Part shown: positions 52,096 to 61,967 of the stretch, piece after piece
Numbering within the stretch: the stretch's first letter is position 1
Layout of the letters: each line of letters begins with the position of its first letter
Assembly (NCBI RefSeq): GCF_030326305.1
Contig: NZ_JACAKB010000003.1
Coordinates: forward strand, 60,063-124,062
Reading direction: 5' to 3'
DNA from: Myroides odoratimimus
Lineage (GTDB): Bacteria; Bacteroidota; Bacteroidia; Flavobacteriales; Flavobacteriaceae
Length of the DNA: 64,000 nt
Translations under genes and position numbers: made by a program
The notes under the pieces: generated by a model
Told to the model about the DNA's origin: nothing
Seen by the model: only the letters and a program-made list of their open reading frames with translations
The model's database searches: none

Positions 52096-54915
52096 TTAAT
52101 GTGCTTCTAGCCAGTTATCACCGGTGCCTAGATCTACTATTAGTGGTACATCTAGTTTATAAGCGTTTTCCATTTCAGATTTGACCATGGTCTTCAGTGC
52201 ATCAAGTTCTTCTTTATGAGCATCAAAGACAAGCTCATCGTGTACTTGTAGTAGCATCTTAGATTTCCAATTCTCAGCAGTCAACTTCTTGTTGATATTG
52301 ATCATTGCTATCTTTATAATGTCTGCCGCACTACCTTGGATAGGAGCATTGACAGCGTTACGCTCAGCTGCACCTTTCACGACAGCATTATGAGAGTGAA
52401 TGTCCTTTAGATATCTTCTACGACCTAAGATAGTCTGTACATATCCATGCTCACGAGCGAAATCTATCTGAGTAGCGATATAGCTCTTCAGTTTAGGATA
52501 GGTAGCATAGTAAGCATCGATTAGCTCCTTGCTCTCTGCGCGAGATAGATTAGTCTGATTACTTAGTCCGAAAGCAGATACTCCATAGATAATACCGAAG
52601 TTAACAGTCTTGGCATGACTACGTTGTTCTTTAGTTACTTCCTCTAATGGTACATTGAATACCTTAGCAGCAGTAGAACGGTGAATATCCTCTCCACGTT
52701 GGAATGATTCTAGCATATTAGGCTCTTGGCTTAGTGCTGCTATGATACGCAGTTCTATCTGAGAGTAATCGGCTGCTAGTAAAACGTAGTTCTCATCACG
52801 TGCTACAAAGGCTTTTCTTACCTGGCGACCTCTCTCTGTACGAATAGGAATATTCTGTAAGTTAGGATTGTTAGAACTAAGGCGACCTGTAGCAGCTACA
52901 GCTTGCATATATTCTGTATGTATGCGATTTGTTTTTATATTTACTTGATCAGGTAGTGCATCTACATAAGTATTCTGTAGTTTTACTAACTGTCTCCATT
53001 CTAATATGTCTCGTACTATCTCGTGTTTAGGCGCTAAATCACTTAATATTTCTTCTCCAGTAGCGTATTGGCCTGTTTTTGTTTTCTTAGGTTTGGCACC
53101 TCCTATTTGAAGTTTTTCAAATAGAATATCGCCTAATTGTTTTGGAGACGCCAAGTTAAATTCTTCTCCAGCCTCTAAGAATATACGTTGTTCTAGTAGC
53201 TTAATGTCAGTAGATAAGGTATCAGATAAGGATTTTAGATATTCAGTATCTAAGCGTATACCTTCTGTTTCCATATCTGCTAACACATTAACTAGAGGTA
53301 TTTCGATATTGTCAAATAACTCTTGTGTATGTGTAGCAACTAATTGAGGAGCGAAAGCCTCTTTTAGTTGATAAGTAATATCTGCATCTTCTCCTGCGTA
53401 TTCTTTGACTAATTCGGCTTCTATGTCACGCATAGTCTTTTGATTCTTTCCTTTTTTACCGATTAGTTCTTCGATAGGTTGCGGTGTATATTTAAGATAA
53501 GTCTCTGCTAATACGTCCATATTATGGCGCATATCAGGATTAATTAAATAATGTGCAATCATCGTGTCAAACAGAGGACCTTTTACTACAATGTCATATT
53601 GTTTTAGAATCTTGATGTCGTATTTAAGGTTTTGTCCTATTTTTTCAATACTTTCAGATTCAAAGAAAGGAGCGAATTGCTGTGCAAGAGCCTTTGCTTC
53701 GTCTTGGTTCTCTGGGAAAGGTACGTAGAATGCTGTCCCTTTCTCAAAAGAGAAAGCAATACCTACTAACTCTGCTGTAAAAGGGTCTAGGCCTGTAGTC
53801 TCTGTGTCAAAGCAGACTGACTTTTGGTTTAGTAAATTTTGGATTAATAAACGGATAGCCATACCGCTATTACACAGTTGGTATACGTGATTAGTTGTAT
53901 TTAGATTACCAAAATAAGCTTCAGTAGAAGAAGAGGTATTACTCGAATCATCTCCAAAAAGAGAGAATTGCTCATCAGCTCCACTGTTAGTTGTAGCAGT
54001 AGCTGCTGGGGTAGGGATAGCCTCTTTTCCTTTGTTGAATAGTTTATCGAACTGCTCTTTCATTCTTCTAAACTCCAATTCAATAAACAACGCTTCTGAT
54101 TTCTCTATATCAGGACATTCTAGTACATAGTCTTTTTCATTGAATTGTACAGGGCAGTCTAGGATGATAGTAGCCAGTTTTTTAGAAAGTAATCCTTTTT
54201 CTTTATTTGCTTCTATATTCTCTTTCATTTTACCTTTTAGCTCATGTGTATTGGCTAATAGGTTTTCCATAGAACCATATTGCTTGATAAATTTCTTAGC
54301 TGTTTTTTCTCCTACACCTGGTAATCCAGGGATGTTGTCCACTGCATCTCCCATCATTCCTAAGAAGTCTATCACTTGTTCTGGATGGTCTACTTCGAAT
54401 TTCTCTTTTACTTGGTCTACTCCCCATATTTCGATACCATTTCCCATACGAGCTGGTCTATACATAAAGATATTCTCAGATACTAACTGAGCATAATCCT
54501 TATCAGGAGTTACCATATATACTTCGAAGCCTTCTTTCTCTGCTTGTTTAGACAATGTTCCGATAAGGTCATCAGCTTCGAATCCGCTAACTTCTACGAT
54601 AGGGATATGCATAGCTTCTAAGATTTGCTTAATATACGGAACAGCTATTTTGATGGCTTCAGGAGTCTCATCTCTATTAGCCTTATATTCTGGAAATAAT
54701 TCTAGTCTCAAATCACTACCACCTCTGTCAAAAGCAACAGCTAGGTGATCAGGAGATTCTCTTTTTATAACGTCTATTAGTGAGTTCATAAATCCTAGAA
54801 TAGCAGAGGTATCAAGACCTTTAGAGTTAATTCTAGGATTTTTTATAAATGCGTAGTATCCTCTAAATATTAAAGCATAAGCATCTAGTAAGAAAAGACG
54901 ATTTTTATTAGCCAT
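52096..54915 (-). CDS. polA: DNA polymerase I
   Basis: The 939-residue protein has all three domains: 5'-3' exonuclease (LLDAYALIFRGYYAF, GFEADDLIGTL, DAVDNIPGLPGVGEKTAKKFI), a 3'-5' exonuclease with intact acidic motif CFDTETTGLDPF, and the polymerase with motif A ADYSQIELRIIAALS, motif B RSHAKTVNFGIIYGVSAFGL and motif C LLQVHDELVFD. It fills gaps in repair and removes Okazaki primers. Confidence 0.98.
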   Translation of the reverse strand: MANKNRLFLLDAYALIFRGYYAFIKNPRINSKGLDTSAILGFMNSLIDVIKRESPDHLAVAFDRGGSDLRLELFPEYKANRDETPEAIKIAVPYIKQILEAMHIPIVEVSGFEADDLIGTLSKQAEKEGFEVYMVTPDKDYAQLVSENIFMYRPARMGNGIEIWGVDQVKEKFEVDHPEQVIDFLGMMGDAVDNIPGLPGVGEKTAKKFIKQYGSMENLLANTHELKGKMKENIEANKEKGLLSKKLATIILDCPVQFNEKDYVLECPDIEKSEALFIELEFRRMKEQFDKLFNKGKEAIPTPAATATTNSGADEQFSLFGDDSSNTSSSTEAYFGNLNTTNHVYQLCNSGMAIRLLIQNLLNQKSVCFDTETTGLDPFTAELVGIAFSFEKGTAFYVPFPENQDEAKALAQQFAPFFESESIEKIGQNLKYDIKILKQYDIVVKGPLFDTMIAHYLINPDMRHNMDVLAETYLKYTPQPIEELIGKKGKNQKTMRDIEAELVKEYAGEDADITYQLKEAFAPQLVATHTQELFDNIEIPLVNVLADMETEGIRLDTEYLKSLSDTLSTDIKLLEQRIFLEAGEEFNLASPKQLGDILFEKLQIGGAKPKKTKTGQYATGEEILSDLAPKHEIVRDILEWRQLVKLQNTYVDALPDQVNIKTNRIHTEYMQAVAATGRLSSNNPNLQNIPIRTERGRQVRKAFVARDENYVLLAADYSQIELRIIAALSQEPNMLESFQRGEDIHRSTAAKVFNVPLEEVTKEQRSHAKTVNFGIIYGVSAFGLSNQTNLSRAESKELIDAYYATYPKLKSYIATQIDFAREHGYVQTILGRRRYLKDIHSHNAVVKGAAERNAVNAPIQGSAADIIKIAMININKKLTAENWKSKMLLQVHDELVFDAHKEELDALKTMVKSEMENAYKLDVPLIVDLGTGDNWLEAH

Positions 54916-54956
54916 CTATAATGTGGTTTTTTATTAAGGGTAATTATTTATAAGCT

Positions 54957-54964
54957 CAAAGATA
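54957..54964 (-). promoter_or_regulatory. Promoter -7 element of polA
   Basis: The minus strand reads TATCTTTG, matching TAnnTTTG, 42 bp before the start codon. Confidence 0.45.
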
Positions 54965-55049
54965 ATGAATTTGTAGTAGGACTTAGGAGAGAACCAAAGT
55001 TTTGTGATTTAGATGTTTGATAAATATCATTAAATATTGTTAAAGATAC

Positions 55050-55079
55050 TTTGAAAGCATTTGGAAAAAATTAAATTTG
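55050..55079 (+). promoter_or_regulatory. Promoter of the membrane metallophosphoesterase
   Basis: TTTG (55050-55053) and TAAATTTG (55072-55079) are 18 bp apart, followed by the ATG at 55099. Confidence 0.6.
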
Positions 55080-55098
55080 TTATTTATAGATTATTGAA

Positions 55099-56340
55099 AT
55101 GGGGAGATTTATAGTATTACTGTTAGTATTTATTATAATAGAGTTTTATTGTTTCCAGGCCGTTCGTCAAGTGACGAAAAATAAACTAATGAGATGGGGT
55201 TATATAGTAGTATCTTTATTAGGTATTATGTATATTATATACGGTTTTTCACAGTTTGATCGCAATCACGCTAGGAATCATCAGTCATTAGTGGCAGGGG
55301 CTTTAGTTATCTTATTCTATTTGCCAAAAGCGATTATTACTATATTACTAATTACTGAGGATGTAGTAAGAATAGGTAGAGGTATTTGGAATTATAGTAA
55401 AGGAATTAAGATCAAGAAAGAAGATAAAGAATCTTTCGTGCCAGGGCGAAGAAAGTTTGTATCTCATCTTGCTTTTGGGATAGCGTCTATTCCTTTTATC
55501 TCTGTGCTACACGGTATCACGATAGGGAGATATAAATTTGAAGTTAGAAAGAGTATTTTAGAATTTGAAGATTTGCCTGAGGCATTTGATGGTTTTAAGT
55601 TTACGCATATTTCAGATATACACAGTGGAAGTTTTGACAATGAAGAGAAGATTAGATACGCAGTAGAGTTGATTAATAGTCAAGAATCAGATGCACTTTT
55701 ATTTACCGGGGACTTAGTGAATAGCTTAGCAGATGAAATGCTTCCGTGGTATGATGTGTTTAATAAGATACGCCATTATAAATATGGTAAATACTCTATA
55801 TTAGGAAATCATGATTATGGAGACTATGCACACTGGGACACAGAGGAAGAGAGACAAAAGAACTTTAAGGGTATCTGTGATATCAGTCCAAAGCTTGGAT
55901 TTAGGTTATTGAGAAATGAGCATGTGTGGTTTGAGAAAGATGGTCAGCGCATAGCGGTAGTAGGAGTAGAGAACTGGGGAGTACGCGGACACTTTCAGAA
56001 ACTAGGAGATTTAGATAAGTCTACAGAAGGAGTGAGTTCTAAAGACTTTAAGATATTAATGAGTCATGATCCATCACACTGGGAAGCTAAAATATTAGAA
56101 CACAAAAAGAATTTTCAGTTGACTCTAGCAGGTCATACACATGGTAGTCAATTCGGTATAGAGATACCTGGATTTATAAAATGGAGCCCTATACAGTACG
56201 TGTATAAGCAGTGGGCAGGGCTTTATGAGAAGATGGGGAAATATATTTATGTAAATAGAGGGTTTGGATATCATGCTTATCAAGGGCGTACAGGTATCTG
56301 GCCAGAGATCACAGTTATAGAATTAAGGCGAAAAAAGTAA
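55099..56340 (+). CDS. Membrane-anchored metallophosphoesterase (YkuE-like)
   Basis: The 413-residue protein has three hydrophobic segments before about residue 110, a basic linker, then a calcineurin-type phosphoesterase: THISDIHSG, FTGDLVNS, ILGNHDYGDY, MSHDPSHWE and LAGHTHGSQFG. All metal-binding motifs are intact. The N-terminal arrangement resembles YkuE/YaeI lipid-modifying phosphatases; a phospholipid or undecaprenyl-type substrate is possible. It faces outward from the inner membrane by the usual topology of these proteins. Confidence 0.92.
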   Translation: MGRFIVLLLVFIIIEFYCFQAVRQVTKNKLMRWGYIVVSLLGIMYIIYGFSQFDRNHARNHQSLVAGALVILFYLPKAIITILLITEDVVRIGRGIWNYSKGIKIKKEDKESFVPGRRKFVSHLAFGIASIPFISVLHGITIGRYKFEVRKSILEFEDLPEAFDGFKFTHISDIHSGSFDNEEKIRYAVELINSQESDALLFTGDLVNSLADEMLPWYDVFNKIRHYKYGKYSILGNHDYGDYAHWDTEEERQKNFKGICDISPKLGFRLLRNEHVWFEKDGQRIAVVGVENWGVRGHFQKLGDLDKSTEGVSSKDFKILMSHDPSHWEAKILEHKKNFQLTLAGHTHGSQFGIEIPGFIKWSPIQYVYKQWAGLYEKMGKYIYVNRGFGYHAYQGRTGIWPEITVIELRRKK

Positions 56341-56360
56341 AGAATATTGCTAAAAAGTAA

Positions 56361-56368
56361 TATTTTTG
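56361..56368 (+). promoter_or_regulatory. Promoter -7 element of the degenerate thioredoxin gene
   Basis: TATTTTTG matches TAnnTTTG. No clear -33 element was found at proper spacing. Confidence 0.4.
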
Positions 56369-56408
56369 TATATTAAAAGAAGTTTATAGTAAAGTTAATT
56401 TATATTAT

Positions 56409-56702
56409 ATGTCAAAATTCGGAGAGTTAGTAACAGCAGATGTTCCTGTTTTAATCCACTTTTATGCACAGTGGAACGAAGCATGTACTACTATGAATCC
56501 TGTCTTAATCGATGTGGCTGCAGCCATGGGGGATAGGTTGCGTATAGTAAAAATAGATGTTGAGAAAAATGGTGAATTAGTAGAGGCTTTAAGAATAAAG
56601 CAAGTACCTACTATGATGCTGTATAAAAGAGGTAGTATGATCTGGCGCCAAAGTGGTGTTATGGATGCAAACTCTCTTATCAATGTTACCAAGACGCTAT
56701 AA
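56409..56702 (+). CDS. Thioredoxin-fold protein missing the first active-site Cys
   Basis: The 97-residue protein is collinear with the thioredoxin at 17371-17688, but its active-site loop reads WNEAC instead of WCGPC: Cys23 is replaced by Asn and only Cys26 remains. The cis-Pro (QVPTMML) and the strand pattern (RLRIVKIDVEKN) are kept, so the fold should be intact. It cannot act as a normal disulfide reductase; a monothiol or binding role is likely. The last 6 bp overlap the convergent deacetylase gene. Confidence 0.88.
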   Translation: MSKFGELVTADVPVLIHFYAQWNEACTTMNPVLIDVAAAMGDRLRIVKIDVEKNGELVEALRIKQVPTMMLYKRGSMIWRQSGVMDANSLINVTKTL

Positions 56703-57326
56703 CGTAGAGAAGGTATACCCTTTAGATAATAAGTAGTCGATAGTCTTAGGTAAGGCATAGTATAAATTATGGCTGGCTTTGATACTATCATGAAATACAA
56801 TAATACTTCCAGGAGCCATATTCTCTATGGCTCTTTTATAACATTCTTCAGGAGAGGTTTTCTTATCATAATCTTTGGTAAGATGTGACCACATGATGAT
56901 CTCATATCCTTCTGATATTATCTGTTTAGCTTGTTGCTTCTTTATTTTACCATAAGGTGGTCTGAATAGTCGTGTTCTGTTCTCAAAGCTAGTGTGTTTA
57001 GACATTTCTTCCGTTGATAAGCAGAAGTTATTCAGATATACTTCATTTGTGTTTTTCCATCCATTTAAGTGATTAAAAGTATGATTTCCTACCTGATGGC
57101 CTTCTTGTAAGATTCTATGGAATATAGTAGGGTGTTTTCTCACATTATCACCTATGCAGAAGAATGTAGCTTTTACCTGATACTGCTTCAGTATATCTAA
57201 TACCCATTCTGTGACTTCGGGTATAGGGCCATCGTCAAAAGTTAAGTAAATACACTTTTGATTATCTGGTCTTCTCCAAGTGTATTTTGGAAAAAGAAGT
57301 GGCAGAAGTAGCTTAGATATATTCAT
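56697..57326 (-). CDS. Polysaccharide deacetylase (NodB-like)
   Basis: The 209-residue protein has the metal-binding/catalytic motif YLTFDDGPIPE, the HXXXH pair in GNHTFNHLNG, and RLFRPPYGKIKKQQ. It removes acetyl or similar groups from N-acetylglucosamine polymers, probably peptidoglycan or surface glycan. No clear signal peptide; a short hydrophobic start (MNISKLLLPLLFP) could anchor it. Substrate unknown. Confidence 0.92.
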   Translation of the reverse strand: MNISKLLLPLLFPKYTWRRPDNQKCIYLTFDDGPIPEVTEWVLDILKQYQVKATFFCIGDNVRKHPTIFHRILQEGHQVGNHTFNHLNGWKNTNEVYLNNFCLSTEEMSKHTSFENRTRLFRPPYGKIKKQQAKQIISEGYEIIMWSHLTKDYDKKTSPEECYKRAIENMAPGSIIVFHDSIKASHNLYYALPKTIDYLLSKGYTFSTL

Positions 57327-57340
57327 AAGTCAAATGTATA

Positions 57341-57377
57341 AAAAAAGAGTAGTTAACTAAATAACTACTCTCTTTTA
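57341..57377 (-). terminator. Terminator of the RND efflux operon
   Basis: GAGTAGTTA pairs with TAACTACTC (loop 6 nt); the minus strand continues in T's. Confidence 0.88.
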
Positions 57378-57400
57378 ATGAATAACAATTAACTATAAAA

Positions 57401-58822
57401 TTATTTTATACCACCTCCAACAGCTCTATAAAGCTGTACGATAGAGGTAAGTTGTGCTAATTCTGTATTAATGTAACTTAATTCTGCAGCAAGTGCACTT
57501 TCTCTAGCTGTTAATACATCTAGGTAGTTAGCCATACCTTGTACTAATAACTCTTCTGAGTATTCAGTAGCTAGGTTATATGCTTCGTATTCTTGCTTTT
57601 TAAGTTTTAACTTATCTGAAGAACTGTGGTAAGTATATAATGCATCAGAAACTTCTTTTGACGCATTAAGAATAGATAGTTTATAACTTAAATATGCAGA
57701 TTCTTGTTTTGCTTTAGCTACTTCATGTGCTGTTCTAACTTTTCTACCATTTAATAAAGGTTGAGTTAAACCACCGATGAAGTTTGCAAATAGAGAACTT
57801 GTGTTGAATAAGTTATCAAAATCCATACTTTGTAATCCACCATTCGCTGTAAGTCTGAAAGATGGATAGAAGTTCGCTCTAGAAACATTAGTCATTTCAA
57901 AAGCGTTAATTAATCCATACTCAGCAGCTCTTACATCAGGTCTATTGCTTAATAATTGAAGTGGAACACCAACAGAAAGGTCTGCATTAAGTTTTTGACT
58001 CTTAAGTTCTCCTCTAGTGATAGTACCAGGATTATTCCCTAATAGAATACTGAATGCGTTCTCTGTTAGTTTGATATTGTTTTCAAGATCAACTAAAAGA
58101 GCTTTTGCATTGAACAATTGTGCTTGAGTTTGCTTAACAGCTACCTCATTCACTTGTCCAGATTCTTTTAAAGCTTCAATCGTTTCTAAACTGTTAGTTC
58201 TGTTAACGATAGTCTGCTCTGTCACACGTTTTTGTTCATCTAAAGCTACTAGTTGAAAATACGTTGTAGCGATACTAGAGATTAACTGAGTTTTTACAGC
58301 TTGGTGAGCAGAAAGAGTTTGTAAGTAGCTAGCACCTGCAGCTCTTTTATCACTTCTGATTTTACCCCATACATCTAGTTCCCAAGAGAACTGACCTGTT
58401 AAGTCATATTGATCTGTTTTTATACGGTCATTAGATCCATTAGCAGCCATCATGCGTCCCATCTGTGTGTTTTTAGACATGATAGTGTGAGTATAGTTTG
58501 CACCTAGGTTTAATGTAGGAGCGTATCCCCATTTACCTTGTTGCATATAAGCATGAGCAGCATTGATATTCTCTAATGCGATTCTGATATCTAAGTTGTT
58601 CTCTAATCCGTGTTCAATATATTGAATAAGCGTTTGATCAGAGAATAGCTCTTTCCATGACATATTTGCCATAGAAAGAGTATCTTGAGATATGTTATCA
58701 GTACGGAATTGCGCTTCGTTAGTTACTTCAGGTCTTTCGTAATTTTTAGATACGATACAAGACTGCATAGTAACAGCTAAAACAGCAATAGGTAAAGCTC
58801 TATATAAAGTTTGTTTTTTCAT
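57401..58822 (-). CDS. Outer-membrane efflux channel (TolC/OprM-family lipoprotein)
   Basis: The 473-residue protein has a lipobox (TMQSC, Cys22), the typical start CIVSKNYERPEV of NodT/OprM-type channels, and two repeats of outer-membrane efflux helical/barrel sections. It forms the exit duct for the RND pump encoded just upstream (1-bp gap). A complete tripartite system is thus encoded in one operon. Confidence 0.96.
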   Translation of the reverse strand: MKKQTLYRALPIAVLAVTMQSCIVSKNYERPEVTNEAQFRTDNISQDTLSMANMSWKELFSDQTLIQYIEHGLENNLDIRIALENINAAHAYMQQGKWGYAPTLNLGANYTHTIMSKNTQMGRMMAANGSNDRIKTDQYDLTGQFSWELDVWGKIRSDKRAAGASYLQTLSAHQAVKTQLISSIATTYFQLVALDEQKRVTEQTIVNRTNSLETIEALKESGQVNEVAVKQTQAQLFNAKALLVDLENNIKLTENAFSILLGNNPGTITRGELKSQKLNADLSVGVPLQLLSNRPDVRAAEYGLINAFEMTNVSRANFYPSFRLTANGGLQSMDFDNLFNTSSLFANFIGGLTQPLLNGRKVRTAHEVAKAKQESAYLSYKLSILNASKEVSDALYTYHSSSDKLKLKKQEYEAYNLATEYSEELLVQGMANYLDVLTARESALAAELSYINTELAQLTSIVQLYRAVGGGIK

Positions 58823-58823
58823 A

Positions 58824-61800
58824 TTATTCTGACTTGTGCTCTACGAATTTAATCGGTTTAATTTTTTCTTGTATGTACTGGAAGATAGCATATAGTACTG
58901 GGATTACGAATACTCCAAGTATAGTACCAATCAATAGACCAAATGCTGCACCAGTACCGATAGATCTGTTACCTACATCTCCAACACCTTTAGCGAATAC
59001 TAATGGCATCATACCCAAGATAAAGGCAAAAGAAGTCATTAAGATCGGTCTTAGACGAGCTTTAGCACCGTTGATTGCAGATTCTGCTATCGACTCTCCA
59101 TGTTGACGTCTCTGTAAAGCGAACTCCACAATAAGAATAGCATTCTTAGCAAGAAGCCCGACCAGCATGACTAGTGCAATCTGGAAGTAGATGTTGTTTT
59201 CTAATCCTGCATATTTCTGTGCGATGAATGCTCCCATGATACCAGTAGGTAATGATAAGATTACAGCTAATGGTAATAAGTAACTTTCATACTGAGCAGA
59301 TAATAAGAAGTAAACGAAAATAATACATAAAGCAAAGATCATTACAGTTTGGTTACCAGAGCTAATCTCTTCACGAGATAGACCTGTAAAGTCAATTCCG
59401 TAATCTGTACTTAATGTTTGTGCAGCTACTTCTTGAACCGCTTTAATAGCGTCCCCAGAACTATAACCTGGCTTAGGAGCTCCTGTAATATTCGAAGATG
59501 TAAATAAGTTGTAACGGTTCACTGACTGTGGACCATATACTTTTTTCAAATCAACGAATTGAGTTACTGGTGTCATTTCTCCTGAAGCAGTTCTTACATA
59601 GATCTCGTTTAAACTATTCTTATCTGATCTGTACTCAGGTAAAGACTGTACCATTACACGGTATTGTTTACCAAAACGTGTAAAGTCCGCTGCATAGATT
59701 CCTCCAATATACCCTTGAAGAGCAGAGAAAATATCACTTACTAATACTCCTGATTCTTTTGCACGAGGAATATTAAGATCTAATTCATATTGAGCATAGT
59801 TCGTATTGAATGATGACTGAGCATATAAGATTTCAGGACGTTGCATTAATGCTCCTAAGTACTCTTTTGACTTTTGATCAAAGTCAGTAAGTGCACCTCC
59901 TGTTTTGTCTAATAATTTCATCTCAAAACCTGAAGACATACCGAAACCTGGTATACTTGGCGGTTGGAAGAAGATCATTCTTGCATCTTGGAACTGTGTA
60001 GCAGCGATACCAAACAGTTGACCAATAATAGCGTCAGTAGCTAACTCTGGTGTAGTTCTATCTTTAAAGTCATCTAGCTTAATCATCGCCATACCGTAGT
60101 TAGAACCTTGTCCGTTGATGAACGAGAACCCTGATACGATAGTTACTCCTTCTACTCCTGGGATTTGCTGTACTACTTTAGAGAACTGTTGTTGTAAACT
60201 CGTTACACGGTCTTGAGAAGCACCTGCAGGTAATTCGATATTACCCATGATGAATCCACGGTCTTCGTTAGGTACGAATCCACTAGGCATTGTTTTAGCA
60301 GCATAATATGTGATACCTAAACACGCAAGTAAGATTACAAACGTAGTCCATTTATGTTTTAATAAGAACTTAAATGAGTTACCATATTTGTGAGTTAATT
60401 TGTTGAAAGCAACGTTGAATGCATCAAAGAAGCGTTGAACAAAGTTTCTTTTCTTTCCTTCGTGGTGATCATGTTGTCTTAAGAATAAAGCACATAATGC
60501 TGGACTCAATGTCAAGGCGTTAACAGCTGAGATTAAGATCGCAACAATAAGTGTAATACCAAACTGCTTATAGAATACTCCCGTAGGACCTGGAATAAAG
60601 GTTACAGGTATAAATACAGCAGACATTACCAATGTAATCGAGATAATAGCACCTGAGATTTCACTCATGGTGTTTAAACTCGCTTCTTTAGCATCTTGGC
60701 CTGTCTCTTCCATCTTCGCATGCACGGCCTCTACCACTACGATGGCATCATCCACCACAATACCGATGGCCAGTACAAGAGCAAACAGTGTTAACAAGTT
60801 AATAGAGAACCCAAATACACTTAAGAAGAAGAATGTACCTACAATAGCAACTGGTACAGCGATCAAAGGAATTAACGTAGAACGGAAATCCTGTAAGAAG
60901 ATATATACTACTACGAATACTAGTAAGAATGCTTCTATAAGTGTACTGATTACTTTACTAATAGATGCATCTAAGAATTCGTTCGTATCCATCAGTACTG
61001 TATAGTTAATACCATCAGGGAACGTAGTCTTCATATTCTCAAGTTCAGTATGTAAGTTCTGAATAATCTCTTGAGCGTTAGAACCTGGTGTTTGGTAGAT
61101 AGCCATCGCTACTGCAGGGTGACCATCTTGCTCAGAGCTACCTACATAAGACATTGCACCTAATTCTATCTTAGCTACATCTTTTAAGTACAGAACTTGT
61201 CCATTACCCAATGACTTTACTACGATATTTTCGTATTGGTCTTGAGTTTTATATTTACCACTATATTTAATAACATATTGGAATGCCTCAGCATTATTTT
61301 CACCTAACTGACCAGCCGCAGCCTCTAAACTCTGTTCGTTTAGTACTCTTACTACATCAGAAGGAACTAATCCATAAGCTTTCATCTTAGCTGGATCAAT
61401 CCAAATACGCATAGAATAGTTACGAGAACCAAATGCCGTTGCATCTCCAACACCACTTACACGTTTAAGTACAGGAATAACGTTAATATTCATGTAGTTT
61501 TGGATGTAGATAGCATCGTAGTTAGGACTTGTCGAATAGAAAGACAAGAACATTAATGCACTGGTTTGTTGTTTCTGAGTAGTAACCCCTGAACGTGTTA
61601 CCTCTGCTGGTAAAAGTGGTGTAGCACGTGCCACACGGTTTTGTACGTTTACCGCAGCAATATCTGGGTCAACACCTTGTTTGAATACAACTTGTATACT
61701 AGCACTACCATCATTCGATGCTGTAGAGGTAATATAGTCCATGTTTTCAACCCCGTTCACCTGTTCTTCGATAGGAATAACTACAGATTGCATTACTGTC

Positions 61801-61964
61801 TCAGCATTCGCTCCAGGATATGAAGCCGCAATCTGTACAGTAGGAGGTGCAATATCAGGATATTGCGTCACTGGAAGTACTGTTAAGCCCAGTACCCCTA
61901 GTATTACTATAAGTATAGAAATAACTGTAGATAATACAGGTCTTTCAATAAATGTCTTTAACAT
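58824..61964 (-). CDS. RND efflux transporter permease (AcrB/HAE1 type)
   Basis: The 1046-residue inner-membrane protein has 12 membrane segments and HAE1 motifs: start MLKTFIERPVLSTVISILIVILG, proton-relay Asp pair in GIVVDDAIVVVEAV, and the characteristic GVDPDIAAVNVQNR. Two large periplasmic loops flank TM1-2 and TM7-8. It exports drugs or toxic lipophiles using the proton gradient. Genes for adaptor (upstream) and channel (downstream) flank it. Confidence 0.97.
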   Translation of the reverse strand: MLKTFIERPVLSTVISILIVILGVLGLTVLPVTQYPDIAPPTVQIAASYPGANAETVMQSVVIPIEEQVNGVENMDYITSTASNDGSASIQVVFKQGVDPDIAAVNVQNRVARATPLLPAEVTRSGVTTQKQQTSALMFLSFYSTSPNYDAIYIQNYMNINVIPVLKRVSGVGDATAFGSRNYSMRIWIDPAKMKAYGLVPSDVVRVLNEQSLEAAAGQLGENNAEAFQYVIKYSGKYKTQDQYENIVVKSLGNGQVLYLKDVAKIELGAMSYVGSSEQDGHPAVAMAIYQTPGSNAQEIIQNLHTELENMKTTFPDGINYTVLMDTNEFLDASISKVISTLIEAFLLVFVVVYIFLQDFRSTLIPLIAVPVAIVGTFFFLSVFGFSINLLTLFALVLAIGIVVDDAIVVVEAVHAKMEETGQDAKEASLNTMSEISGAIISITLVMSAVFIPVTFIPGPTGVFYKQFGITLIVAILISAVNALTLSPALCALFLRQHDHHEGKKRNFVQRFFDAFNVAFNKLTHKYGNSFKFLLKHKWTTFVILLACLGITYYAAKTMPSGFVPNEDRGFIMGNIELPAGASQDRVTSLQQQFSKVVQQIPGVEGVTIVSGFSFINGQGSNYGMAMIKLDDFKDRTTPELATDAIIGQLFGIAATQFQDARMIFFQPPSIPGFGMSSGFEMKLLDKTGGALTDFDQKSKEYLGALMQRPEILYAQSSFNTNYAQYELDLNIPRAKESGVLVSDIFSALQGYIGGIYAADFTRFGKQYRVMVQSLPEYRSDKNSLNEIYVRTASGEMTPVTQFVDLKKVYGPQSVNRYNLFTSSNITGAPKPGYSSGDAIKAVQEVAAQTLSTDYGIDFTGLSREEISSGNQTVMIFALCIIFVYFLLSAQYESYLLPLAVILSLPTGIMGAFIAQKYAGLENNIYFQIALVMLVGLLAKNAILIVEFALQRRQHGESIAESAINGAKARLRPILMTSFAFILGMMPLVFAKGVGDVGNRSIGTGAAFGLLIGTILGVFVIPVLYAIFQYIQEKIKPIKFVEHKSE

Positions 61965-61967
61965 ACT

